NCBI GenBank assembly: GCA_017623505.1
Contig: JAGAOZ010000003.1
Span: 1 to 64,000 of the forward strand
Length of the DNA stretch: 64,000 nucleotides
Origin: Alistipes sp.
GTDB taxonomy: Bacteria; Bacteroidota; Bacteroidia; Bacteroidales; Rikenellaceae
Direction of reading: 5' to 3'
This document shows positions 36,505 to 45,060 of the stretch, piece by piece. Made by a program: the position numbers and the translations under genes. The notes beneath the pieces were generated by a model. It was not told where the DNA came from. It made no database searches and was given only the letters and a program-made list of their open reading frames with translations. Position 1 is the first letter of the stretch. The number at the start of each line of letters is the position of its first letter.

Positions 36505-36519
36505 AAACATCATTGACAA

Positions 36520-36702
36520 ATGGCAAAGAAAGGTAACAGAGTGCAGGTGATTTTGGAGTGCACCGAGCAGAAGGAGAGTGGTGTTGCAGGTATGTCACGT
36601 TACATCACCACAAAGAACAAGAAGAACACCCCAGACCGTTTGGAGCGTCGTAAGTACAATCCATACTTGAAGAAGGTAACATTACATCGTGAAATTAAGT
36701 AA
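36520..36702 (+). CDS. rpmG: Ribosomal protein bL33
   Basis: The 60-aa protein contains [15 protein letters not shown] and [22 protein letters not shown], the standard bL33 core. It lacks the four zinc-ligand Cys residues (only one Cys), so it is the zinc-independent form. It follows rpmB by 15 bp and precedes the DUF4295 gene by 15 bp. Confidence 0.97.
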   Translation: MAKKGNRVQVILECTEQKESGVAGMSRYITTKNKKNTPDRLERRKYNPYLKKVTLHREIK

Positions 36703-36717
36703 GAAAGAGGTTAAGTT

Positions 36718-36876
36718 ATGGCAAAGAAAGTAGTTGCAACCCTTAAGACGGGTACAGCAAAGAAGTACACTAAGTGTATCAAGATGGTAAAGTCAGAGAA
36801 GACCGGTGCTTACGTATTCAAGTCTCAGAACATTCTTGAGGAGGAGGATATCAAGGCTTACTTCGCTGAGAAATAA
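36718..36876 (+). CDS. DUF4295 family protein, 52 aa
   Basis: This short gene encodes MAKKVVATLKTGTAKKYTK and ends EEEDIKAYFAEK. It is the small basic protein that follows rpmG in Bacteroidetes (DUF4295), and its invariant position after two ribosomal protein genes suggests a ribosome-associated role (inference). It is 52 aa long and lies 15 bp after rpmG; the operon terminator follows at 36905. Confidence 0.88.
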   Translation: MAKKVVATLKTGTAKKYTKCIKMVKSEKTGAYVFKSQNILEEEDIKAYFAEK

Positions 36877-36904
36877 TTTTGGATTGAGCCGTCGAGGCAC
36901 AATA

Positions 36905-36942
36905 CAAAAAAAGGCGTTCCTTTCGGGGTACGCCTTTTTTGT
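36905..36942 (+). terminator. Terminator of the rpmB-rpmG-DUF4295 operon
   Basis: AAGGCGT (36911-36917) pairs with ACGCCTT (36930-36936), with flanking A and T runs. Confidence 0.85.
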
Positions 36943-37300
36943 ATGCACAATATAATGCTATTGATAATTTGATTTTAATTGCTTACATTTGTAGTGTCGC
37001 AGTGTGCATTATTGCATAATATGCGTCAGACATATATTTAAGAAAGTGTTTTCGCACTATCCATAACAGAAAATGTGGAAGTTTTCAGAATCGGATGGAG
37101 TACGAACAACGCTCATTCCTTGTTTAGAATTAGGGCAATGTTATTGCAACTTTCCCTATGCCTATTCTTGGTGTGGGGTAAGTCGTTTATTCCGATTCAG
37201 GTCTTTCCACAACCTTCTGTTTGATAAACGAAATCAGCTCCACACTTTCTGTATATATTAAAATCCGCATAGGAGTTGATACGGACTACAACTTAAAGCT
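36943..37300. other. Intergenic region with nested inverted repeats
   Basis: No gene is supported in this gap of about 360 bp. It holds nested complementary segments: GTGGAA and GAATCGGA (37075-37095) against TCCGATTC and TTCCAC (37191-37210); TAGGG (37131-37135) against CCCTA (37154-37158); and GCAAT-GTT-ATTGC (37135-37147). This could be a structured RNA or a remnant of a small mobile element. Confidence 0.45.
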
Positions 37301-37897
37301 ATGAAAAAGTTTGTAATCGGTGCTATTGCACTACTATTGAGCCTAAACTATGCATTTGCTCAGGACAGTAATAAATTCACATTCAAAGGAATACCAATTG
37401 AAGGCAGTCCCACGGCATTTGTTCAGAAATTAGTTGCACAAGGCTATAAAACAGAGAGCCTTCCAAGTGGAATACAACCCAACATTTATAAAACAGCTCT
37501 GAACGGTCTATTTTTCAACAACGAAGCAGCTATAGTGTTAACAACAAGCAACAACGAAGTGACTAGCGTGTTAGTTGGGTTCTTCCACGATAAGAGCTAT
37601 GTCAGTGACGATGATAGAATTACGCTATACAATAATATCCGTTCTGGTCTTGAAGCAAAATACAATAACGACGATTGGATTATTGATGATAGTTTGGATT
37701 ATGACGAGGATGCTTCATTACTTGATGTTAAGCATGAAATGAGTGTACACGGCAAGTCATATTATTACCGTGTTTTCGACAAAGAATCTGGAAACGCATA
37801 TATAGTACTTTATATAACCAAAGATACGTGTTCTATAGTATATATGAATCCTAATAAATTGGAAGATATTAAGTCATCATTGACAAGCGACCTTTAA
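37301..37897 (+). CDS. Hypothetical secreted protein, 198 aa, AT-rich
   Basis: A signal peptide (MKKFVIGAIALLLSLNYAFAQ) leads into a protein with the pattern FTFKGIPIEGSPTAFVQKLVAQGYK, seen in small Bacteroidetes periplasmic proteins that I cannot assign to a named family. The DNA is clearly more AT-rich than flanking rpmB and ftsY, which suggests later acquisition or relaxed constraint. A perfect hairpin terminator follows at 37917. It is a single-gene unit between two housekeeping operons. Confidence 0.65.
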   Translation: MKKFVIGAIALLLSLNYAFAQDSNKFTFKGIPIEGSPTAFVQKLVAQGYKTESLPSGIQPNIYKTALNGLFFNNEAAIVLTTSNNEVTSVLVGFFHDKSYVSDDDRITLYNNIRSGLEAKYNNDDWIIDDSLDYDEDASLLDVKHEMSVHGKSYYYRVFDKESGNAYIVLYITKDTCSIVYMNPNKLEDIKSSLTSDL

Positions 37898-37916
37898 TGG
37901 TTATCAACATCAACAC

Positions 37917-37940
37917 AGCTCCTAATTTTAGGAGCTTTTT
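37917..37940 (+). terminator. Terminator of the small secreted protein gene
   Basis: AGCTCCTAA (37917-37925) pairs with TTAGGAGCT (37928-37936), followed by TTTT. Confidence 0.85.
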
Positions 37941-38067
37941 AATTGCCAATATTGTAGAAAAATAAAACTAAAAACCTACGTAGACATTTATTTCATCAAT
38001 CACCCTAAGCCCTCTAACCTAATTACTCTTTACTCGTTGCCCTTCAGAGTTCGCTCTACTTCCCACA

Positions 38068-38260
38068 GTGTCGCGGGTAACCAATTGGTTACCCAGAGTA
38101 TTTCACTATTCCCCCCTCAGTAACGTGGGTAGTCTTTTTACTACCCGTGGAGTTTCGGAGAAAAGTCGAACATTGTCCTGCTGGTGTCGCGGGTAACCAA
38201 TTGGTTACCCAGAGTATTTCACTATCCCCCTCAGTAACGTGGGTAGTCTTTTTACTACCC
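38068..38260 (+). repeat. Tandem pair of double-palindrome units
   Basis: Each unit (38068-38146 and 38184-38260, 79 and 77 bp, offset about 116) contains the perfect 20-bp palindrome GGGTAACCAATTGGTTACCC (38075-38094; 38191-38210) and a hairpin GGGTAGT-CTTTTT-ACTACCC (38127-38146; 38241-38260). The copies differ almost only by C-tract length. Confidence 0.85.
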
Positions 38261-38400
38261 ACAAATCATTAACACTGTTATAACATTGTAAGTAAAAGGT
38301 GAAAACTCAAATCTTAATCTTCAGCCGCAGACTTTAGTAACCTTTAGTTCCCCTTAGTAACCTCTAACTAATCTAATTCCTCATTACTCATTAAATAAAA

Positions 38401-38442
38401 CGTCATTCCCCGACTTGCGTAGCAAGACGATGGGAATCTACC
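38401..38442 (+). repeat. 42-bp palindromic element, copy D
   Basis: It matches copy C at 28762-28803 throughout: CGTCATTCCCCGAC, inner stem CTTGC-GTA-GCAAG, GATGGGAATCTACC. Confidence 0.75.
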
Positions 38443-38477
38443 GCTTACAAGACCAAAACTTAATTTTGAATTTTCCA

Positions 38478-38509
38478 TTTGGTAATCTTCCGTTTTTGTA
38501 GTAATTTTG
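38478..38509 (+). promoter_or_regulatory. Promoter of ftsY-rimO
   Basis: TTTG (38478-38481), a 20-base spacer and TAATTTTG (38502-38509); the ATG is 29 bases further. Confidence 0.8.
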
Positions 38510-38537
38510 CAATATATATACATTAAAAATAAGGTAT

Positions 38538-39623
38538 ATGGGATTTTTTGACCTTTTTAAGAAAAAAGATACTCCACAGCAGGAGAGCGTAGCACCTAAC
38601 ACAGAGGAGGTTACAACACCTCAGCCAGCTGCCGAGACCATATCGGCAGAGCCCCAGACAGAGCCTGAGAAGCAGGAGGAGCAGAAGCAGGAGGAGCGTA
38701 AGGAGCTTGCTGCCGGTTTGGAGAAGACCAAGACAGGTTTCTTCTCAAAGTTGGCACGTGCCATTGCAGGCCGCTCGACTGTTGATGCCGACGTGCTAGA
38801 TGATTTGGAGGAGGTGCTCATCACTTCGGATGTGGGCGTAGAGACCACAGTCCGCATCATCAACCGTATCGAGGCACGTATCGCACGCGACAAGTACATG
38901 AACACCTCGGAGCTCAATGCCATCTTGCGTGACGAGATTGCCTCACTTTTGGAGGAGTCACACTCCAAGCGCGAGGATATGGGTATTGAGGTCAAGGAGG
39001 GTATGCCTTACGTTATGATGGTCGTGGGAGTGAATGGTGTGGGTAAGACCACCACCATCGGCAAACTTGCTGCTAAGCTCACCGCCGCAGGTCGTAAGGT
39101 CTTTATCGGTGCTGCCGACACCTTCCGTGCTGCCGCTATCGACCAGCTCGGCGTATGGGCAGAGCGCGCCGGAGCTACTATGATTCGCCAGGAGATGGGC
39201 TCTGACCCCGCTTCGGTAGCATACGACACACTCAAGTCGGCTGTTGCCAATGGTGCCGACGTTGTTTTGATTGACACCGCAGGTCGCCTTCACAATAAGG
39301 TAGGTTTGATGAACGAGCTTACGAAGATTCGCAACGTTATGGCAAAGGTTATCCCCGATGCACCTCACGAAGTTATGTTGGTGCTGGATGGCTCTACGGG
39401 ACAAAATGCCTTTGAGCAGGCACGCCAATTCACCCAGGCTACGCAAGTTACCTCGCTCACTATCACCAAGTTGGATGGTACAGCCAAGGGTGGCGTTGTC
39501 ATCGGCATCAGCGACCAGTTCCACATCCCCGTACGTTATATCGGCATCGGTGAGGGCATCGACCAGCTGAAGATGTTTGACCGCCACGAGTTTGTCAATG
39601 CTCTGTTTGGCGAGCATAAATAG
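38538..39623 (+). CDS. ftsY: Signal recognition particle receptor FtsY
   Basis: The 361-aa GTPase receives ribosome-SRP complexes at the inner membrane. The N-terminal 60 residues are Glu/Gln-rich and acidic, like the membrane-contacting A region; the NG domain follows with GVNGVGKTTTIGKLA (P-loop), DTFRAAAIDQL, DTAGRLHN (G3) and TKLDGTAKGG (G4), ending GIGEGIDQLKMFD. It is cotranscribed with rimO, whose start is 11 bp after the ftsY stop. Confidence 0.97.
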   Translation: MGFFDLFKKKDTPQQESVAPNTEEVTTPQPAAETISAEPQTEPEKQEEQKQEERKELAAGLEKTKTGFFSKLARAIAGRSTVDADVLDDLEEVLITSDVGVETTVRIINRIEARIARDKYMNTSELNAILRDEIASLLEESHSKREDMGIEVKEGMPYVMMVVGVNGVGKTTTIGKLAAKLTAAGRKVFIGAADTFRAAAIDQLGVWAERAGATMIRQEMGSDPASVAYDTLKSAVANGADVVLIDTAGRLHNKVGLMNELTKIRNVMAKVIPDAPHEVMLVLDGSTGQNAFEQARQFTQATQVTSLTITKLDGTAKGGVVIGISDQFHIPVRYIGIGEGIDQLKMFDRHEFVNALFGEHK

Positions 39624-39634
39624 GCGTAAGTAAG

Positions 39635-40945
39635 ATGAAACTGCTCAACCTTATCACTCTCGGCTGCTCGAAGAACACCGTTGATTCGGAGCATTTGGCG
39701 GCGCAACTTGCCCAGGCAGGTTACGTCATCGTCTTCGATAGCGACTCACGTGCCGATGTTGTTGTCATCAACACCTGTGGTTTTATCGGCGATGCCAAGC
39801 AGGAGAGCATCGAGACTATCCTCGCCGCTGTCCAGGCTAAGCAGGAGGGGCTCATCGACGAGCTCTTCGTCATCGGTTGCCTGAGCGAGCGTTATGCCGA
39901 CGAGCTACGAGCAGAGATTCCCGAGGTGGACCAATATTTCGGCGTCAAGGATTGGGCTGCAATCGTCGAGCGTCTGGGCGGAGAGCACCGCACAGAGTTA
40001 CAAACCACACGTCTTACCTCTACCCCACCCCACTACGCCTACCTGAAGATTGCCGAGGGCTGTAATTGGAAGTGCGGCTACTGTGCCATACCACTCATCC
40101 GTGGCAAACATATCTCTGTTCCTATGGAGCAGCTTTTGGAGGAGGCACGCAACCTTGCAGCAGAGGGTGTCCGCGAGTTGATGGTCATCGCACAAGACAC
40201 CACCTACTACGGCATTGACCTCTATGGCGAGCGTCGTCTGGCGGAACTTCTGGAGCAGTTGTGCCGCATCGAGGGTATCGAGTGGATACGTCTGCATTAT
40301 GCCTATCCGACGGCCTTTCCACAGGACGTTATAGACGTTATGGCCCGCGAGAAGAAGATTTGCAAATATCTCGACATTCCCTTCCAGCATATATCGGACA
40401 ATATGCTATCGGCGATGAAGCGTCGCCACACTAAGGCAGAGGCTATGGAGCTTATCGAGCGTCTGCGCACAGCCATTCCAGATATTGCATTGCGTACAAC
40501 ACTGCTTGTCGGCTATCCAGGCGAGACGGAGGAGGATGTGCGCGAGTTGGAAGAGTTTGTCCGCGAGGTACGTTTCGAGCGATTGGGGGTCTTCCCCTAT
40601 TCGGAAGAGGAGGGCACCTATTCGGCTACAAACCTTCGTGATGATGTCCCCGAGGAGGAGAAGGAGCGTCGCGCTGCGCGTATTATGCGCCTGCAAGAGG
40701 ATATATCGCTTCAGAATAATGAGCGACGCGTGGGCGAAGAGCTTAGCGTTATTGTTGATTCTCGCCAAGGAGACTACTATGTTGCCCGCTCGGAGTACGA
40801 CTCTCCTGAAGTGGACCAAGAGATACTCATTCCTGTTTCGAAGCGTCAGCTACGACGTGGCAAGTTCTATCGTGTAAGGATTACCGCAGCCGACAATTAT
40901 GACCTCTATGGCGAGGTGTTATGCGCCGTTAAGACGCCACGTTAG
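39635..40945 (+). CDS. rimO: Ribosomal protein uS12 methylthiotransferase
   Basis: The 436-aa radical SAM enzyme adds a methylthio group to an Asp of ribosomal protein uS12. The N-terminal cluster domain has Cys11 (LGCSKNTVDSE), Cys48 (NTCGFI) and Cys82 (GCLSERY); the radical SAM cluster is CNWKCGYC (143-150); a C-terminal TRAM domain follows (ELSVIVDSRQG...). The NTVDSE segment separates it from MiaB. It lies 11 bp after ftsY. Confidence 0.96.
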   Translation: MKLLNLITLGCSKNTVDSEHLAAQLAQAGYVIVFDSDSRADVVVINTCGFIGDAKQESIETILAAVQAKQEGLIDELFVIGCLSERYADELRAEIPEVDQYFGVKDWAAIVERLGGEHRTELQTTRLTSTPPHYAYLKIAEGCNWKCGYCAIPLIRGKHISVPMEQLLEEARNLAAEGVRELMVIAQDTTYYGIDLYGERRLAELLEQLCRIEGIEWIRLHYAYPTAFPQDVIDVMAREKKICKYLDIPFQHISDNMLSAMKRRHTKAEAMELIERLRTAIPDIALRTTLLVGYPGETEEDVRELEEFVREVRFERLGVFPYSEEEGTYSATNLRDDVPEEEKERRAARIMRLQEDISLQNNERRVGEELSVIVDSRQGDYYVARSEYDSPEVDQEILIPVSKRQLRRGKFYRVRITAADNYDLYGEVLCAVKTPR

Positions 40946-40962
40946 ATATTTCACAGCAACTA

Positions 40963-40994
40963 TTTGTGAATAATATATTTTTTTATTACCTTTG
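40963..40994 (+). promoter_or_regulatory. Promoter of the coiled-coil/zapA operon
   Basis: TTTG (40963-40966), a 20-base spacer, TACCTTTG (40987-40994); the first ATG is 32 bases beyond. Confidence 0.8.
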
Positions 40995-41025
40995 AGTGCC
41001 TGAATTTTGTTTCACACTTTAACTT

Positions 41026-41325
41026 ATGGCTTGTAAGAGTATAATAACCCACATTGAGGCGCAAGCTGAGCGAGTGATTGCTCAGCATGAGGCATTAGAG
41101 GCAGCCTTTGCAGCGTTGCAGAGTGAGCGTGATGCCTTGCAGCGAGAGGTTCGCAGCCAGGCAGAAGAGATTATACGTCTTAAGGAGCAGGTCAAGAAGT
41201 TGGAACTTACAGAGAGTCTGGGTGGTAATACTACCGACAAGGCTCGCTCAAGGGCACGTATCAACCTATTATTGCGGGAGGTTGATCGCTGTATTGCACT
41301 ACTCAACAAAGCTGAAAAGAATTAA
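41026..41325 (+). CDS. Small coiled-coil protein paired with ZapA
   Basis: The 99-aa protein is almost entirely predicted coiled coil: Ala/Glu/Gln-rich heptads from about 8 to 65 (AQAERVIAQHEALEAAFAAL, IIRLKEQVKKLELTE) and a C-terminal segment ARINLLLREVDRCIALL. It is six bases upstream of zapA and shares its promoter. The size and structure recall ZapB, the coiled-coil partner of ZapA in proteobacteria, but no sequence homology is claimed. A role at the division ring is inferred from position only. Confidence 0.75.
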   Translation: MACKSIITHIEAQAERVIAQHEALEAAFAALQSERDALQREVRSQAEEIIRLKEQVKKLELTESLGGNTTDKARSRARINLLLREVDRCIALLNKAEKN

Positions 41326-41331
41326 CGACAG

Positions 41332-41640
41332 ATGGCAAAGCAAAAGATAAACCTCAAAGTTGCAAATAAAGCCTACTCGCTGACTATCGACAGTGAGAAG
41401 GAGGAGGTATACCGTCTTGCCGAGCGTGAGGTGAATGCCAACATCAGTCGTCTGCAAAAGACTTTCGGAGAGAACTGCGACATAAAGGATTGCCTAGCAA
41501 TCTCGGCACTACAATTTTGTATCAACAACATCGCCTTTACTCGTCAGAACGAGGTAGAGAGCGACGATATGAAGGCCTTGGATGCACTATCTAAGCGTCT
41601 TGACAAGCATTTAAATCGTCTGGAGAAGAACGACAAGTAA
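41332..41640 (+). CDS. zapA: Cell division protein ZapA
   Basis: The 102-aa protein promotes FtsZ bundling at midcell. It shows the ZapA pattern: an N-terminal beta unit (KINLKVANKAYSLTIDSEKE), the helix EVYRLAEREVNANISRLQKTF, and a C-terminal coiled coil (EVESDDMKALDALSKRLDKHLNRLEKN). It follows the coiled-coil gene by six bases and is followed by a probable 6S RNA. Confidence 0.88.
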   Translation: MAKQKINLKVANKAYSLTIDSEKEEVYRLAEREVNANISRLQKTFGENCDIKDCLAISALQFCINNIAFTRQNEVESDDMKALDALSKRLDKHLNRLEKNDK

Positions 41641-41699
41641 CTCTTTAGAGCGATTTTTGCTGTTACACACCATAGGTTCTTTACATAGAAAAATCTACC

Positions 41700-41880
41700 C
41701 GCATAGATTTCCTTATAGCTTTGCGAACTGAACACTTATTACATTGGGTAAACTCTCGGCAGAGTTAAAACCAGGCCTTAACCCTTCGGGGTGTGTCAGA
41801 CGGCACCGTTGGACGGTTGCGATTCTCGGAGCCCCACACTTGACTTATCACCAGATTCGTCAAACAAGAAAAGGAAACAC
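41700..41880 (+). ncRNA. ssrS: Probable 6S RNA (Bacteroidetes type)
   Basis: The 302-bp gap between zapA and rny has no open frame but strong structure. TTTGCGAACTG (41720-41730) can pair, with two single-base bulges, to CAG-TTCG-CAAA (41852-41864) as a closing stem. Inside lie AACTCT-CGGC-AGAGTT (41751-41766), ACCC-TTCG-GGGT (41781-41792, a stable UUCG tetraloop) and ACCGT-TGG-ACGGT (41805-41817). From memory, Bacteroidetes genomes carry 6S RNA between zapA and rny; E. coli ssrS is also next to zapA. Ends are approximate; a TAGCTTTG box at 41716-41723 could alternatively be its -7 element. 6S RNA binds housekeeping RNA polymerase. Confidence 0.6.
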
Positions 41881-41942
41881 TATGCGGTTTTTGTTTTTGA
41901 AAACTTTTTAGACTAACATAAATTTATTTATAACTAAAAACT

Positions 41943-43493
41943 ATGACAACAACAATAATAATTACAGCGGCTATCAGCGTGATAGTGGGTGCTGTGGGCT
42001 ATATGCTCATCACCACTTTCATCACTAAGAACACCATCCAAAAGCAACGTGCCGCAGCGCTCAAGGAGGCTGAGGTCGAGGGCGAGATGATTAAGAAGGA
42101 GAAGATTCTCCAGGCTAAGGAGAAGTTCATCCAGCTCAAGAGTGAGCACGATCGCCAGATTAACGAACGTAACCAGAAGATTGCTCAGAGCGAGCAGCGC
42201 GCAAAGCAGATAGAGGCCAATCTGACGAATCAGCAACGCGATTTGGAGAACAAGATTAAGGAGAACGACCGCTTAAAGGAGCAGATGTCGAGCCAGATGC
42301 AGAGCCTGAATTCTAAGAAGGAGGAGCTTGCAGCTATCATCAAGGAGCAGAATGTTCGCTTGGAGCAGATTTCAGGCATGAGCGAGGAGGATGCCAAAAA
42401 CATCCTTATCGAGAATATGAAGGCTGAGGCTAAGAGTGAGGCTGCATCCTATATCAACGAGACTATCGAGGAGGCTAAGCTCACCGCCACTAAGGAGGCT
42501 AAGCGCATCATTGTCACCTCTATCCAGCGAGTGGCTACCGAGACTGCTATCGAGAATGCTGTTACGGTGTTCAATATCGACAGCGACGAGGTTAAGGGCC
42601 GCATTATCGGTCGTGAGGGCCGTAATATCCGCGCTTTGGAGGCAGCCACCGGCATCGAGATTATCGTTGATGACACTCCTGAGGCTATCATCTTGAGCGG
42701 TTTCGACCCTGTTCGTCGTGAGATTGCACGTCTGGCGTTGCACCAGCTCGTTACCGATGGCCGTATCCACCCCGCACGTATCGAGGAGGTTGTAGCCAAG
42801 GTCAAGAAGCAGATTGAGGAGGAGATTGTCGAGGTAGGTAAGCGCACCGCTATCGACTTGGGTATCCACGGTCTGCACCCTGAGCTTATCCGCCTTATCG
42901 GTAAGATGAAGTACCGCTCGTCGTATGGTCAGAACCTGTTGCAGCACGCCCGCGAGACAGCTAATTTGGCAGGTATTATGGCATCGGAGTTGGGTCTTAA
43001 CCCTAAGACTGCACGTCGCGCAGGTCTGTTGCACGACGTTGGTAAGGTACCCGATGATGAGCCAGAGTTGCCACACGCAATTATCGGTATGAAACTCGCC
43101 GAGAAGTATAAGGAGAAGGCCGAGGTATGCAATGCTATCGGTGCTCACCACGACGAGGTAGAGATGACATCTATGATTGCCCCTATTATCCAGGTCTGCG
43201 ACGCTATCTCTGGAGCACGTCCGGGCGCACGTCGCGAGGTCGTTGAGTCGTATATCAAGCGTCTGAAGGAGATGGAGGGCATCGCACTCTCTTACCCTGG
43301 CGTTGTTAAGACCTACGCTATCCAGGCAGGTCGTGAGCTGCGTGTTATCGTTGGTGCTGACAAGCTCTCAGACCAGGAGTCTGAGTCATTGTCACACGAC
43401 ATAGCTAAGAAGATTCAGGATGAGATGACCTATCCGGGTCAGGTAAAGATTACCGTCATCCGCGAGACCCGCTCGGTAAGCTACGCCAAGTAG
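41943..43493 (+). CDS. rny: Ribonuclease Y
   Basis: The 516-aa endoribonuclease initiates mRNA decay at the membrane. It has an N-terminal transmembrane helix (about 5-25), a long coiled coil (about 35-165, Lys/Glu/Gln-rich), a KH domain ([19 protein letters not shown]) and an HD domain with the metal-binding pairs HDVGK and HHDEVE, ending [19 protein letters not shown]. It follows the probable 6S RNA and ends at a strong bidirectional terminator. Confidence 0.97.
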   Translation: MTTTIIITAAISVIVGAVGYMLITTFITKNTIQKQRAAALKEAEVEGEMIKKEKILQAKEKFIQLKSEHDRQINERNQKIAQSEQRAKQIEANLTNQQRDLENKIKENDRLKEQMSSQMQSLNSKKEELAAIIKEQNVRLEQISGMSEEDAKNILIENMKAEAKSEAASYINETIEEAKLTATKEAKRIIVTSIQRVATETAIENAVTVFNIDSDEVKGRIIGREGRNIRALEAATGIEIIVDDTPEAIILSGFDPVRREIARLALHQLVTDGRIHPARIEEVVAKVKKQIEEEIVEVGKRTAIDLGIHGLHPELIRLIGKMKYRSSYGQNLLQHARETANLAGIMASELGLNPKTARRAGLLHDVGKVPDDEPELPHAIIGMKLAEKYKEKAEVCNAIGAHHDEVEMTSMIAPIIQVCDAISGARPGARREVVESYIKRLKEMEGIALSYPGVVKTYAIQAGRELRVIVGADKLSDQESESLSHDIAKKIQDEMTYPGQVKITVIRETRSVSYAK

Positions 43494-43510
43494 TGGGATA
43501 CCTTATATAT

Positions 43511-43549
43511 AAAAAGACGTGTCTAATAAGTTTTTAGACACGTCTTTTT
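43511..43549. terminator. Bidirectional terminator between rny and the yidD operon
   Basis: AAAAAGACGTGTCTAA (43511-43526) pairs with TTAGACACGTCTTTTT (43534-43549), a 16-bp stem with T runs on both strands. Confidence 0.9.
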
Positions 43550-43577
43550 TGTCTGAAGCTGTATAATAAGTGGGATT

Positions 43578-43838
43578 TCAAGGCACAGGATCATATCCAC
43601 TTCCACCCCACGGATGACATCTGAGTATTCGTCTGAGTGTCAGCCAACCGCCCTTCAGCGGTCCATGCTTACGCAACGCCTGCAAGGCATATTGCGAGCA
43701 TGTAGGCGTAAAACGACAACATGGTGGCTTAAGCGGCGATATGCAGTATTGATAAAACTTCACCAGTACAATCAGCGGAAAAGCGAGTATTCGCTTACAA
43801 AGTGCCAGACACTTGCTCCAAAATCCTCTTGATTGCAT
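43578..43838 (-). CDS. yidD: Membrane protein insertion efficiency factor YidD
   Basis: The 86-aa protein contains [28 protein letters not shown] and the [29 protein letters not shown] ending (each in parts), the typical YidD sequence with its cluster of Cys residues. It acts at the inner membrane beside YidC. The start overlaps the end of rnpA by 44 bp, as often seen for this pair. It is the last gene of the long leftward operon. Confidence 0.95.
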   Translation of the reverse strand: MQSRGFWSKCLALCKRILAFPLIVLVKFYQYCISPLKPPCCRFTPTCSQYALQALRKHGPLKGGWLTLRRILRCHPWGGSGYDPVP

Positions 43839-44181
43839 ATTCGATAGTTTTATAACTTACCACATCCTTTGTCGATAGCACAATTGCCATATCAAGCGCC
43901 ACACCCTGCTCCGTTAGCTTATCTCTCAGCTCTTGGCAATTAAGACGGAATGCTTCACGCATACGACGCTTCAGCAGGTTACGTTTGTTTGCCCTCTTAT
44001 GAAACTTCTTCGGCACCGAGAACATCACCTCCAGTCCCCCTGCCTCCGATTCCGTTCTCTCCTCTAATGAGAGATATCGAAATGGGTATACAAAACCACT
44101 CTGCCCCTCACTGAAGAGCCTGCGAATAGCTTTTAGCGAGCGTAATCGCTCATTACGTGGTAATGAATATCCCATCATCAA
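43795..44181 (-). CDS. rnpA: Ribonuclease P protein component
   Basis: The 128-aa basic protein has the RNR motif [18 protein letters not shown] (about 66-83) that contacts the RNase P RNA, and the N-terminal [12 protein letters not shown]. It supports 5' processing of tRNA precursors. It is in the hemD-rnpA-yidD order seen in Bacteroidetes rather than next to rpmH and dnaA. It overlaps yidD and follows hemD by 14 bp. Confidence 0.95.
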   Translation of the reverse strand: MMMGYSLPRNERLRSLKAIRRLFSEGQSGFVYPFRYLSLEERTESEAGGLEVMFSVPKKFHKRANKRNLLKRRMREAFRLNCQELRDKLTEQGVALDMAIVLSTKDVVSYKTIEYAIKRILEQVSGTL

Positions 44182-44195
44182 CCTATCTATTGTGG

Positions 44196-45056
44196 CTATT
44201 TTTTCTCGGATGCTGCTCTGCTACGGCTCTTCTTCTGCAACTTATTCTGCTGCGTACGGATAAAATCCTCCTTAGCCTGGTCGCACTGCACCACAGCATC
44301 TGCAATCTGCTCTCCACGGCCCAACTTTGTAAGATATATATCCAAAGCTTTAGCCATTGATGGTGCCTCTGGCGATGGTGCCGAAGCCTTCACGTGCATT
44401 CCTGCATCCAATGCTGCGCTGAGTGTCGCCGAGCCAAATGTTGCAATCATCGGCAACTGCTCAATGCTGAAGTGCTCCAACACGCTCTTCACATCTGATG
44501 GCGAATATAGAGCCATCATATCATACGCCGCAGGGGTCACATCGCTCATATCTGCCGCCACCGTACGTGCCAAGATTACAGGGTCATAGCTTATACCCAA
44601 CTTAGTCAAAGTCTCAGGCAGCTCAGGCTTATGAGGCTCACTCAAAGCTAGCAAGAAACGCTCTCCCTTATGCTTGATTATCAGCTCCAACAAGTTGGTA
44701 AACGTACCGTCAGCAAACGAAATCTTACGCTTACGATATATGATATACTTTTGTAGATACAATGCCACAGCCTCTGTGTTACAGATATATCGCATTGTCT
44801 CTGGTACGGTCACACGAGCCTCCTCACATATCTTAAAGAAACTATCTACTGTCGTACGTGATGTAAATATCACTGCCGTATGGTCCAAGATATTTATACG
44901 CTGTGAGCGAAACTCTTTCAACGATACACCTACGGTACGAATCAGCGGCTTATAATCTATCTCCACGCCGTGTGTTGATGAGAGCGCATAGAAGGGCGAC
45001 TTCTCCATCACCGCCGGACGTGGCTGTGAAATCAAGATTTTATTTGTCATTTCCAA
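44196..45056 (-). CDS. hemD: Uroporphyrinogen-III synthase
   Basis: The 286-aa enzyme cyclises hydroxymethylbilane in heme synthesis. The family is poorly conserved; recognisable parts are ILISQPRP at the start, VIFTSRTTVDSFF in the first domain and YDMMALYSPSDVKSVLEHF and IATFGSATLSAAL in the second. The C-terminal 40 residues are a basic Gln/Lys-rich tail beyond the usual fold. It is 4 bp downstream of the DUF4271 gene. A TACCTTTG -7-like box at 45132-45125, inside that gene, might give hemD-rnpA-yidD an additional promoter. Confidence 0.9.
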   Translation of the reverse strand: MEMTNKILISQPRPAVMEKSPFYALSSTHGVEIDYKPLIRTVGVSLKEFRSQRINILDHTAVIFTSRTTVDSFFKICEEARVTVPETMRYICNTEAVALYLQKYIIYRKRKISFADGTFTNLLELIIKHKGERFLLALSEPHKPELPETLTKLGISYDPVILARTVAADMSDVTPAAYDMMALYSPSDVKSVLEHFSIEQLPMIATFGSATLSAALDAGMHVKASAPSPEAPSMAKALDIYLTKLGRGEQIADAVVQCDQAKEDFIRTQQNKLQKKSRSRAASEKK

Positions 45057-45060
45057 TATA

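Larger units (their letters stand above)
37941..38537. other. Repeat-rich intergenic region before ftsY
   Basis: This gap of about 600 bp holds two tandem copies of a palindrome-bearing unit (38068-38146, 38184-38260), a 42-bp palindromic element (38401-38442), CCTTAGTAACC-type phrases (38329-38395) and the ftsY promoter (38478-38509). No gene is visible. Confidence 0.65.

Noticed and set aside
37073-37261. 62-codon frame between the rpmB operon and the secreted protein gene
   Set aside because: It coincides with nested inverted repeats and has no protein-like features.
38068-38260. CRISPR array
   Set aside because: Only two units, spacer-like segment is not variable and repeats are fully palindromic; no cas genes.
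38958-39617. 219-codon minus-strand frame inside ftsY
   Set aside because: Antisense to the conserved GTPase domain; composition artefact.
41641-41942. Riboswitch upstream of rny
   Set aside because: The fold and position fit 6S RNA better, and no known riboswitch core is seen.
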